64,000 bases of DNA from Arthrobacter sp. ERGS1:01 (GTDB lineage Bacteria; Actinomycetota; Actinomycetes; Actinomycetales; Micrococcaceae): assembly GCF_001281315.1 (NCBI RefSeq), contig NZ_CP012479.1, forward strand, positions 62,001 to 126,000, given 5' to 3'. Both the position numbers and the translations under genes were made by a program. The notes under the pieces are model-generated. The model did no database searches. It was given only the letters and a program-made list of their open reading frames with translations, and was not told the DNA's origin. Positions 16,678-24,492 of the stretch are shown in pieces. Position 1 is the stretch's first letter. Each line of letters opens with the position of its first letter.

Positions 16678-16955
16678 AAGAGGTTCCTCCTCCTTGACTG
16701 TGGCAGGTCATATCTGAATCAAAGAATCGTCACTTTATTGAAGCCATGGCCTCGAGCTTTTGGAAAGGGAGTACACCTTCGAATTACTCGCGAGTAATCT
16801 CAGGCTGAAAAAATGCCCACATTCCGCGCTTGTGTTCGATGGATCATTTTCCATCCCGGTTGATTCAGCCATTGACATCGCTTCAAACGATCTTCAATAT
16901 AGTGATACATACCCTACGTTGTTGAAGTTGAACTTGGAAGAGGACTGAGATAAAG
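16678..16955. promoter_or_regulatory. Divergent control region between the importer operon and the aminotransferase operon
   Basis: This 278-base region holds two nearly identical 14-mers in opposite orientation: CTTCAATAAAGTGA on the minus strand (16730-16743) and CTTCAATATAGTGA on the plus strand (16893-16906), matching in 13 of 14 positions. TTGACA at 16873-16878 is followed by TATAGT (16899-16904, 20-base spacing) or CAATAT (16896-16901, 17-base spacing), a candidate plus-strand promoter overlapped by the motif. The region is AT-rich compared with its surroundings. The paired sites suggest one regulator controls both directions. Confidence 0.6.
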
Positions 16956-17930
16956 ATGTCGACGTTTTATGAAGAAGCTGCCCTGACCCGTACAGAAACC
17001 GTGGGGTCACAGCCGAAAGTCCAGTACCTTTTGCACGATGGGGAGCTCGTGAACTACGACGACGCCCGACTCCATGTGTTGAGCACAACCCTCAAATACG
17101 GGGTTGGCGTGTTCGAAGGCTTCCGCGCCTACTGGAGCGAGGACGACCAGGAGCTCTATGCTTTCAGGGTTGCCGACCACATGCGTCGGCTCGTCGATTC
17201 GATGCGCGTCGTGGAGATTGACGGCCCACAAGACATTGGCGCCCTGTCGGAGCAGTTGCTGGGGCTCGTGCGGGCCAACAACCTGCGCGGAAACCTTCAC
17301 ATGCGGGCCCAGGTCTTCGTGGATTCCGCCGACGGCAAACCGGAGGACAAAGGGCCCGCAACCGTCTTCATGGCCGCGATCCCCATGGGGAACTACTTCG
17401 GGTCCACCGGTCTGGACGTGCAGATCAGCAGCTGGGCCAGGCTCTCGGACCGGTCCATGCCGCCAAGAATCAAATCGATCGCCAATTATCAGAACGGCCG
17501 TCTGGCGATGCTCGAGGCGCGACGCAACGGCTATGACGCGGCGCTTCTCATGACCGAATCGGGACACGTCGCAGAGGGTGCCGGCTACAACGTTTTCATG
17601 GTGCGGAAGGGCCGGCTTTGCACGCCGCCGAGCACGGACAGCATCCTTGAAGGAATCACCCGTGACACGGTGCTGCATCTGGCCCGCACCGAATTGGGGC
17701 TCGACGTCGACATCAGGCCGATTGACCGGACCGAACTGTATTCGGCCGATGAAATCTTCGTGTGCGGGAGCGCCGCCGAGGTCAACCACGTGACGGCCGT
17801 GGACCGGACCCCGATCGGAGCCGGCGGTGTGGGCGAGGTGACTGCGAGGCTCCAGCAACTTTACCGGCAGGCAGTGGTGGGCCGGGTCGCGGCCGACCAG
17901 AACTGGACCCTCCCGGTCTACGGCGGCTAG
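16956..17930 (+). CDS. Class IV aminotransferase (branched-chain aminotransferase/IlvE-like)
   Basis: The 324-residue PLP enzyme shows the fold type IV markers: YGVGVFEGFRAY near residue 50, the Schiff-base lysine in PRIKSIANYQNGRL near 172, and the EGAGYNVFMVRKG motif near 207, followed by ILEGITRDTVLHLA. The family transfers amino groups to or from branched-chain or D-amino acids. Placed first in an operon with formamidase and hydantoinase genes, it probably handles the amino acid formed when the ring is opened, not housekeeping valine/leucine synthesis. The formamidase follows after 4 bases. Confidence 0.9.
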   Translation: MSTFYEEAALTRTETVGSQPKVQYLLHDGELVNYDDARLHVLSTTLKYGVGVFEGFRAYWSEDDQELYAFRVADHMRRLVDSMRVVEIDGPQDIGALSEQLLGLVRANNLRGNLHMRAQVFVDSADGKPEDKGPATVFMAAIPMGNYFGSTGLDVQISSWARLSDRSMPPRIKSIANYQNGRLAMLEARRNGYDAALLMTESGHVAEGAGYNVFMVRKGRLCTPPSTDSILEGITRDTVLHLARTELGLDVDIRPIDRTELYSADEIFVCGSAAEVNHVTAVDRTPIGAGGVGEVTARLQQLYRQAVVGRVAADQNWTLPVYGG

Positions 17931-17934
17931 CGGC

Positions 17935-18852
17935 ATGAGCGTCACCGTGAAGGCCAAACAGCTTCCGCACTCCGGCTTCGAACACGCCTCAAACATTTAC
18001 ACGGCCTCAAGCGCGGCGGTGCTTGAGGTGGGTCAGGGCGAACAATTTTCCCTCGATGCAAGGAGCCTGCTCACCGGTGGTCATTTCGAGGCCGGACACT
18101 ACGAGTTGTGCTCCATTCCGGTCACCGGGCCGGTCCTGGTCCGCGGCGTCCTCCCAGGGGACACCCTGCGCGTGGACATCCACGAGATTCGAATTGCGGA
18201 CCGGGGCGCCATGCTCACCCAACCTGGGCGGGGCGGGTTTGGCGAGCCCCTTCGCAGCCACGGCCACCTGGTTGACATCATCGATGGCGAAGTCCGGTTC
18301 GGCGACGGAATCACCATTCGCGCCCGGCCCATGATCGGCAAATTGGGGGTGGCCCCGCGCGACGGCGAGCCAAGCTCGAGCACCGTGGGAACATTCGGCG
18401 GCAACATGGACTGCAATGACATCACCGCCGGATCCGCCGTGATCCTCCCCGTCCAGGTGGCGGGTGCGCGGCTCTTTGCCGGCGACCTCCATGCGGCCCA
18501 GGGCGACGGCGAATGCTCGCTCACGGGGGTCGAAGTCGAAGGCACCGTGGTACTTTCGTGCCGGGTTCTCCCCGGCGCCACGCCGCCCCGGCCCGTCGTC
18601 CTTTCCGGCGGAAGGGTCATCGCCATCGGCGACGGCGACGACCTTGATGAAGCGGCCCGCAACGCCCTTGACGATTTGCTGGCCCTGGTGGTGACAGACC
18701 GCGGCTGGCCCCGCGAACGTGCCGCGATGCTCCTCAGTGCAGCAGCGGACGTTTCCGTCTCCCAGCTGGTCAACGCACGGGCCACCGTCAAGGCGAGCCT
18801 CGAAGCACGCCATTTCCTCAATCCCCCTTATTCTCCCCGTTCCATTTCCTAA
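17935..18852 (+). CDS. Acetamidase/formamidase family amidohydrolase
   Basis: The 305-residue protein has the conserved blocks of the FmdA/AmdA family: TGPVLVRGVLPGDTLRV, GTFGGNMDCNDITAGSAVILPV and ARLFAGDLHAAQGDGE, which include the zinc-binding region. These enzymes cleave short-chain amides such as formamide to acid and ammonia. It lies 4 bases after the aminotransferase and 14 bases before the hydantoinase, so it is a clear operon member. It would supply nitrogen from a small amide released by the pathway. Confidence 0.9.
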   Translation: MSVTVKAKQLPHSGFEHASNIYTASSAAVLEVGQGEQFSLDARSLLTGGHFEAGHYELCSIPVTGPVLVRGVLPGDTLRVDIHEIRIADRGAMLTQPGRGGFGEPLRSHGHLVDIIDGEVRFGDGITIRARPMIGKLGVAPRDGEPSSSTVGTFGGNMDCNDITAGSAVILPVQVAGARLFAGDLHAAQGDGECSLTGVEVEGTVVLSCRVLPGATPPRPVVLSGGRVIAIGDGDDLDEAARNALDDLLALVVTDRGWPRERAAMLLSAAADVSVSQLVNARATVKASLEARHFLNPPYSPRSIS

Positions 18853-18866
18853 ACACGGAGGCCTCC

Positions 18867-20291
18867 ATGCTTGATCTTCTGCTCACCAACGGCATTGTCG
18901 TCACGCCCTCGGGCCCGTTCCGGCTCGACATCGGGATCGCCGGCGGCACCATAGTTTCCCTGAGGTCCACGGACGCCGGCGTCCCGGATGAGGCGCGCCG
19001 GACCGTGGACTTGCGCGGGCAGCTGGTGGTGCCCGGCGGCGTCGACCCCCATGTCCACACCAACAGCGTCCTGCCCACGGCCGCGGAAAGCGGCATCAAG
19101 TGCTTCGGCCCGGACCGGGTCAGCGAAGGGGCCATCTATGGCGGCACCACCACCCTGGTGGACTTCGCGCACTGGCAACCAGGTGACGAGCTGTCCGAAT
19201 CCTTCGCCCGCAAGTCCGGCGAATGGGCGGGGAACACGTTCACGGACTACGCGCTCCACGGCACATTCAAGGAACCGGAGATCCCGTTTGAGGTCTTGGA
19301 ACAGATCCCGGATGCCGTGGCCGCCGGCCACGGCAGCTACAAGGTCTGGATGACCAATACGACTCCCACGCGCCCGCGCCAGAAGACCGACCTCGGCAAC
19401 ATGTGGGGGATCATGGAGCAGACGGCGAAGGCCGGAGCAATGCTGGCAGTCCACGCAGAGGACGATGACATCGTCATGTACTCGTACCGCAAGCTCATCC
19501 ACCAGGGCAAGACCGGCCTGGAGTACATGCACCACGCCCACAACAACCTGTCCGAGAAGCTCTCCTTCCAACGCGCCATCACCTTGGCCGAGCATGTCGG
19601 CGCCCCGATCTACCTCATGCATGTGAGCGCACGTGAAGGGGTCGACGCGATACGTGAAGCCCGTGGCCGAGGCTTGCCGGTATACGGCGAAATTCTTCCG
19701 CACTACGCCTACTTCACGGCCGAGGACTACCGTCAGGAAAACGGTGCGATCTACCACACCTACCCGTCCCTGAAGTCGGCCGATGACAGGGACTCGATGT
19801 GGGAATCGCTCCTGGGCGGATCATTGAGCACGCTGGCAACCGACGGCGTGTGCACGGACCTCGACGTCAAGACGCGAGGCAAGACGATCCTTGACGCAAC
19901 AGGTGGCCACGCGGGCGTCGAAATGCGCATGGCCGTGGCCTACACGGAGGGCGTGGCGAAACGCGGGCTGGACCTCACCCGCTTCGTGGACATCACCTCG
20001 GCGAACGCGGCCAAAATCCTGGGCCTCTATCCAACCAAGGGTGCCATCTCCATCGGAAGCGACGCTGACCTTGCGGTCCTGGATACGACGGCGGAACGCA
20101 CCATCACCGCCTCCGAACTGCACGAAGCCGACTACACGCCCTGGGAGGGGTACCGCGTCGCCGCCTGGCCCAGCATGACCGTCCTGCGCGGCCGGATCGT
20201 GGTGGAGGACCGCGAACTCAAGACCGGGCCCTTCGGCACCATGCTCAAGCAGCGCGTCTCAAGCGACGTTCGGAACCGGCCTGCCTGCTGA
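18867..20291 (+). CDS. Hydantoinase/dihydropyrimidinase family cyclic amidohydrolase
   Basis: The 474-residue enzyme has the binuclear-zinc ligands of D-hydantoinases: His62 and His64 in DPHVH, the carboxylated lysine Lys159 in SYKVWMT, histidines in AVHAEDDD and YLMHVSAREG, and the aspartate in LATDGVC. The C-terminal WEGYRVAAWPSMTVLRGRIVVED is typical of the family. It opens cyclic diamides such as hydantoins or dihydropyrimidines to N-carbamoyl acids, and is the strongest hint about the substrate class of the island. A carbamoylase candidate is at 25885. Confidence 0.93.
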   Translation: MLDLLLTNGIVVTPSGPFRLDIGIAGGTIVSLRSTDAGVPDEARRTVDLRGQLVVPGGVDPHVHTNSVLPTAAESGIKCFGPDRVSEGAIYGGTTTLVDFAHWQPGDELSESFARKSGEWAGNTFTDYALHGTFKEPEIPFEVLEQIPDAVAAGHGSYKVWMTNTTPTRPRQKTDLGNMWGIMEQTAKAGAMLAVHAEDDDIVMYSYRKLIHQGKTGLEYMHHAHNNLSEKLSFQRAITLAEHVGAPIYLMHVSAREGVDAIREARGRGLPVYGEILPHYAYFTAEDYRQENGAIYHTYPSLKSADDRDSMWESLLGGSLSTLATDGVCTDLDVKTRGKTILDATGGHAGVEMRMAVAYTEGVAKRGLDLTRFVDITSANAAKILGLYPTKGAISIGSDADLAVLDTTAERTITASELHEADYTPWEGYRVAAWPSMTVLRGRIVVEDRELKTGPFGTMLKQRVSSDVRNRPAC

Positions 20292-20334
20292 CGCCGAGTC
20301 AAAGACACAGTGGATACCAATCGAGGGAGATCCA

Positions 20335-20535
20335 ATGTCACTACATGAATTAGCAACGACCGATTCAACAAACCTGACGAGTGAGTCCACATCGTCCGGG
20401 CTGACGCTGAGATTGTTGGGATCAGCTTGCGCGCATTGTTCCAAGCAGTGTGTAGCAAAGGCTCGCGATACCGAACGGAATGCGGTGGCGGGCACCAGAG
20501 AAGCGAGTCCCGGAGGGGAAGGAAACAACCAATAA
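20335..20535 (+). CDS. 66-aa Ser/Thr- and Cys-containing peptide, candidate exported or RiPP-type precursor
   Basis: The ATG follows GAGGGAGA with good spacing, so this small frame is likely translated. Residues 1-20 are Thr/Ser-rich (LHELATTDSTNLTSESTSSG). Residues 21-40 hold a short hydrophobic run and three cysteines (LRLLGSACAHCSKQCV). The rest is polar. Codons such as TTA, TTG and AGA differ from the GC-rich neighbours. Two half-ABC exporters follow on the same strand. That order resembles AmfS/RamS precursor genes with AmfA/AmfB-type transporters, but no lanthipeptide synthetase or other tailoring enzyme is present here. Function is not established. Confidence 0.5.
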   Translation: MSLHELATTDSTNLTSESTSSGLTLRLLGSACAHCSKQCVAKARDTERNAVAGTREASPGGEGNNQ

Positions 20536-20575
20536 GTGGGGGGTGATCGGCTAGAATCCGGAAGGCCCCCGCCGA

Positions 20576-20591
20576 GCCGTAACGTTGCGGC
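20576..20591. repeat. Short palindrome between peptide gene and ABC exporter
   Basis: GCCGTAACGTTGCGGC is a 16-base near-perfect palindrome with one mismatched pair, followed by GTTTTGG. It could be an operator for the exporter genes or a weak attenuating hairpin that sets the peptide:exporter ratio. Downstream, TAAAGT a few bases before the exporter ATG could be a -10 box. Confidence 0.35.
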
Positions 20592-20621
20592 GTTTTGGCC
20601 CACGGTAAATAAAGTAGGGTA

Positions 20622-22505
20622 ATGCGCTTTATTGGGGAATTCTGGGAGAAAATGTGGCAATCGGCGGCGGCCCGCTGTGAGCTGATCGCACTGTTGAAGA
20701 TGGACCGTTGGCGGAGCCTGATGCTGGCCCTGTTGAGCACGGTCACGGCGATCGCACCTGGCGCCACCGCACTCGCCACCGGCTGGTTGGCCTCGGTTCT
20801 GACCAGGCCGTCCGAGGTGACATTTGCGGCGGTCACGGGGCCCTTGACCGCGCTCGCCGCGCTTCTGATAGCCCAGGAAGTGGCCCAGACGCTCAGGTTC
20901 TCACTGGCTACGGGCATCTCCGCCGTCATTGACGCGGCGATCCGGTCCCGCGTTCGGCTTGGCTTCCAGGATTCCGAACTCTCCATGATCGAATCTGCGG
21001 CCTATGGCGACAACGCCTCCCGGGCTTCGGAACTGGCCAACCTGAACGGCTTCGTCCGGTCACCTGGCCAAGCCGCCACCCAACAATTGATGTTCATCTT
21101 TCGGATCGCCGCGATCGTCAGCAGCGCCGCCGTCGTCGCTCACTTTTCCTGGTGGCTGGCCATGGGGATGGTGGCCGCGGGACTCGTGACGAGGTCCTTT
21201 GCCCTGCGCAGCTTCATGCAGCTGGGGCAGATCCGCGACGGCCGGGAGATGCACCGCCGCCGGGCTGATTATTGGGCCGACCTCGGCACCGACCCCGGGG
21301 CCGGCAAGGAGGTCCGCATGTTTGGCCTTGGCAGCTGGGTGGCGGGGCGCCGCCGCGACGAGATGGGCCACTACCTGCGGGACGTCACCGAAGCCCGGAA
21401 ATCCATGTTCCGGGTGAACTGGATCCTCGCGGTGCCGCGCACCCTAGCTGCGGCGGCGGCACTGCTGCTGCCGGGACTCGCGGTGGCCAACGGTGAGGTG
21501 GGCATCTCCGTCATGGTCCAGACGTTCGTGGCGGGACTCGCCGTACTGTCCTACAGCCACCTGGGCTCCGAGGCGATGCAAATCTCCTTTGGCCTGAAGG
21601 CTCTGGCCGCCATGAACAAGATGACCGATTCCTTCGGGCCGAGCACCGCCACCCAGGCCACGGAAGCCGAGCCAGAAACCGCAACGGCGAGGAACGGCGT
21701 CGTCGTCCGGGGCATCTCCTACACGTACCCGCAGGGGGCGCGGGAGGTGTTCAAGGATTTCTCCCTGACCATCCAGCACCACCAGGTCCTGGCCGTGGTG
21801 GGCCGGAACGGCATCGGCAAGACAACGCTCATCAAGCTGCTCACCGGCCTCTACCGGCCGGACTCCGGAGCGATCCTGGCCGGAGGCAGCCGGCTGGACG
21901 GCCCCGCCCGGGCCCGGTGGCAGCGGCGCTGTGCCGTCGTCTTCCAGGACTTCAACCGGTATCCGATGTCCCTGGCGGACAACGTGGCCATGGAGGCACC
22001 CGAACACCGGGCCGATGCCGACGGGATCATGACGGCGCTGGGACGGGCCAATGCGCGCCACCTCGTCGAGGCCCTGCCCAACGGCCTGGACACCATCCTG
22101 AGCCGGCAACGATCCGGCGGGACCGACTTGTCCGGCGGCCAATGGCAGAAGATTGCGCTGGCGCGTGCGCTGTTTGCCGTGGCCCATGGACGGGACTTCC
22201 TGGTCCTGGACGAACCGACCGCCCAGCTGGATGTCCAGGCTGAGGCGGACTTCTACGAAAACCTGGTCGAGGCGGTGCGCGGCCGGGCCACCGTGGTGCT
22301 GATTTCCCACAGGCTTTCCACCGTCCGTCCCGCCGACCGCATCGTGGTCCTGGACGCCGGCGGAGTGGCCGAGGACGGCACCCATGACGAACTGATGGAC
22401 GACGGCGGCAACTACGCGGCCGCCTTCGCCCTCCAGGCCCACCGGTTCACCGCGGAGGCGCCGGCCGACACCGAATCCGCAAAGCAGAGGTCCTCCAATG
22501 TCTGA
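20622..22505 (+). CDS. ABC exporter half-transporter (membrane domain plus ATPase), first of pair
   Basis: The 627-residue protein has an N-terminal membrane domain with about five or six helices (for example TVTAIAPGATALATGWLASVL, AATQQLMFIFRIAAIVSSAAVVAHF) and a C-terminal ATPase with Walker A GRNGIGKTT, signature DLSGGQWQKIALARAL, Walker B FLVLDEPTAQLD and switch His in LISHRLST. There is no C39 peptidase domain. The LSGGQWQ signature is common in peptide-antibiotic exporters. The start at 20622 has a weak ribosome site; an internal ATG at 20652 with GGGAG is an alternative. Its 3' end overlaps the second exporter gene by 8 bases. Confidence 0.87.
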   Translation: MRFIGEFWEKMWQSAAARCELIALLKMDRWRSLMLALLSTVTAIAPGATALATGWLASVLTRPSEVTFAAVTGPLTALAALLIAQEVAQTLRFSLATGISAVIDAAIRSRVRLGFQDSELSMIESAAYGDNASRASELANLNGFVRSPGQAATQQLMFIFRIAAIVSSAAVVAHFSWWLAMGMVAAGLVTRSFALRSFMQLGQIRDGREMHRRRADYWADLGTDPGAGKEVRMFGLGSWVAGRRRDEMGHYLRDVTEARKSMFRVNWILAVPRTLAAAAALLLPGLAVANGEVGISVMVQTFVAGLAVLSYSHLGSEAMQISFGLKALAAMNKMTDSFGPSTATQATEAEPETATARNGVVVRGISYTYPQGAREVFKDFSLTIQHHQVLAVVGRNGIGKTTLIKLLTGLYRPDSGAILAGGSRLDGPARARWQRRCAVVFQDFNRYPMSLADNVAMEAPEHRADADGIMTALGRANARHLVEALPNGLDTILSRQRSGGTDLSGGQWQKIALARALFAVAHGRDFLVLDEPTAQLDVQAEADFYENLVEAVRGRATVVLISHRLSTVRPADRIVVLDAGGVAEDGTHDELMDDGGNYAAAFALQAHRFTAEAPADTESAKQRSSNV

Positions 22506-24303
22506 AAAGAACACCGCAGCGCACCAGCCGGCATCCCGCCGTCTGTGGAGCGTCACCCTGCACATCCTGGGGCTTGGCTGGCGCGTGGACAAACGGTCCA
22601 CGGTGATTATCCTGGTGCTCATTGGCGTGGGGGCGTTCCTGAACAGCCTCGCCGCCCTGTCGCAACGCTGGATCGTGGACGCCGCCGGCGCCAACATTGT
22701 CAGCGGCGTGGTGATGGCCGCCCTGGTGGGTGGCGCAGTGGTGGGTCTGGGCGGTGCCGCCGACTGGATCCAGCGTTACCGCCAGGGCCACCTGATCGAC
22801 CTGGTGGAAGTGAGCGTCAATGACGAAATCCTCCAGACCGCCGGCAGCATCCCCACGCTCGCCCACCTGGAACGCTCCGACTATCTGGACAAGGTGGCCC
22901 TGCTGCGCCGCTCCGTCCGCGACCTGAGCAGCGGCTGGTGGGCCGCGGCGTCGGCAGCCGGCGCCCTGGTCAGCGTTGCCATGTCCGTGATCCTGCTCAT
23001 GCGGGTCCATCCCCTCCTGGGCTTGCTTGCCCCCGTGGCACTGGTTCCGCTGTGGGCAGCCCGCAAATCTCACGTTTTCGAGGCCGCCGCACGCACCAAG
23101 ACCGCGGAGTCAGAGCGGTATGAGGCCGCGCTCCACCGGCTGTTGCTGGATCCGGGCGCCGCCAAGGAAATACAGCTCTCGGGCTCGGCGACGCTCCTTG
23201 ACGACGCCGCGCGCCAGGCCTCTGCGCACGTCATCCGGACCCGTGCGCAGGCCAGGACCAAGGCCAGCCTGCTCAACCTGCTGGCCTGGTCCAGCTACGC
23301 CGCCGCGTACATCGGCGCCCTTGTGCTGCTCGCGCACCTGGTATTGGAGGGGCGGGCCAACATCGGCGACGTCATGCTGTTGATCACCCTTGCCTCCACC
23401 CTTCGCTACCAGATCTGGGCCATCGTGGAGGAATACACGCGCATTGCCGAAGCCCGGCTGGCCACCGAACACTATCTGTGGCTCATGGACTACGCGGAAC
23501 TGCAGCGGCACCGCGGAACCCATCCGGTACCGGAAACCATGCTCCAAGGAATATCGTTCACCGACGTCAGCTTCAGCTACCCCGGGACGGATGTGCAGGT
23601 CCTCTCCGGCATCAACCTGGACTTCCCGGCCGGTTCCACCGTCGCGTTGGTGGGCGTCAACGGCGCCGGAAAAACCACGCTGGTCAAGCTCCTGACCGGG
23701 ATGTACACGCCGGACACCGGCAGCATCACGGTGGACGGGCGCAGCCTGGATGATCTGCACTTGGCCGACTGGCGGTCCCGGACATCGGGCGCCTTCCAGG
23801 ACTTCGTGAACTTCCAGCTGCCCGTCGGCACGGCCATCGGCGTCGGCGACCTGCCCAACAGCACGGACACCGGGGCCATATCCGCCGCGGCCAGGGCATC
23901 CGGGGCGGACGCCGTCGTCGAACGGCTTGCGGACGGCTACGAAACCCAGCTGGGGCTTGACCACGACGGCGTCCAACTGTCCCAGGGCCAGGCCCAGAAG
24001 GTGGCGCTTGCCAGGGGACTCATGCGCGGAAATCCGCTGCTGCGCGTGCTTGACGAGCCGACGGCCGCGCTGGATCCCCAATCCGAGGACGAGCTGTACC
24101 GGCGATTCGTGGACCAGGCCACCGGCGTCGACGGGATGGTGACGATCTTGGTCTCCCACCGCTTCTCCACGGTGCGGATGGCCGATGAAATCGTGGTGAT
24201 CTCCAGGGGTACGGTTGCCGAACGGGGGACCCATGCGGAGCTGATGGGCAACGACAGCGACTACGCCCGCCTGTATCTCGCCCAGGCCAGCGGGTACACC
24301 TAG
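22498..24303 (+). CDS. ABC exporter half-transporter (membrane domain plus ATPase), second of pair
   Basis: The 601-residue protein has membrane segments (STVIILVLIGVGAFLNSLAAL, VSGVVMAALVGGAVVGLGGA, SVAMSVILLMRVHPLLGLLAPVALVPLW) and an ATPase with Walker A GVNGAGKTT, Walker B RVLDEPTAALD and His in LVSHRFST. Its signature is degenerate (QLSQGQAQKVALARG, Gln in place of the first Gly), so one of the two ATP sites of the heterodimer is probably weak, as in other asymmetric exporters. Overlap with the upstream gene supports an obligate heterodimer. Confidence 0.87.
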   Translation: MSEKNTAAHQPASRRLWSVTLHILGLGWRVDKRSTVIILVLIGVGAFLNSLAALSQRWIVDAAGANIVSGVVMAALVGGAVVGLGGAADWIQRYRQGHLIDLVEVSVNDEILQTAGSIPTLAHLERSDYLDKVALLRRSVRDLSSGWWAAASAAGALVSVAMSVILLMRVHPLLGLLAPVALVPLWAARKSHVFEAAARTKTAESERYEAALHRLLLDPGAAKEIQLSGSATLLDDAARQASAHVIRTRAQARTKASLLNLLAWSSYAAAYIGALVLLAHLVLEGRANIGDVMLLITLASTLRYQIWAIVEEYTRIAEARLATEHYLWLMDYAELQRHRGTHPVPETMLQGISFTDVSFSYPGTDVQVLSGINLDFPAGSTVALVGVNGAGKTTLVKLLTGMYTPDTGSITVDGRSLDDLHLADWRSRTSGAFQDFVNFQLPVGTAIGVGDLPNSTDTGAISAAARASGADAVVERLADGYETQLGLDHDGVQLSQGQAQKVALARGLMRGNPLLRVLDEPTAALDPQSEDELYRRFVDQATGVDGMVTILVSHRFSTVRMADEIVVISRGTVAERGTHAELMGNDSDYARLYLAQASGYT

Positions 24304-24434
24304 GCGGGTTGCAGCTCAGCTCCCTGTCCTCTTGCTCCGAGATGTTCCCGCGCCAATTCCGGGCCCTGCCTCAGTGTCCCGTATGCCTTGGCCGCCGGAC
24401 TCGTCAGTGGCGTCGGCCCCGCGGTGAACACAAC

Positions 24435-24473
24435 GCCACGCCGGCCCGGGAATGGTTCCCGGGCCGGCGTGGC
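24435..24473. terminator. 18-bp perfect stem hairpin between convergent genes
   Basis: Two arms of 18 bases (24435-24452 and 24456-24473; GCCACGCCGGCCCGGGAA and its complement) pair perfectly around a 3-base loop TGG. It lies between the exporter gene ending at 24303 and the MFS gene ending at 24493, so it can end transcription from both sides. There is no U-tract, as is common in actinobacteria. Confidence 0.75.
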
Positions 24474-24492
24474 CGTGGCGCTAAGTGCGGTG

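Noticed and set aside
20132..20986. Minus-strand frame of about 284 codons spanning the peptide gene region
   Set aside because: It overlaps the end of the hydantoinase and the start of the exporter on the other strand and has no domain-like sequence; the plus-strand peptide has the better ribosome site.
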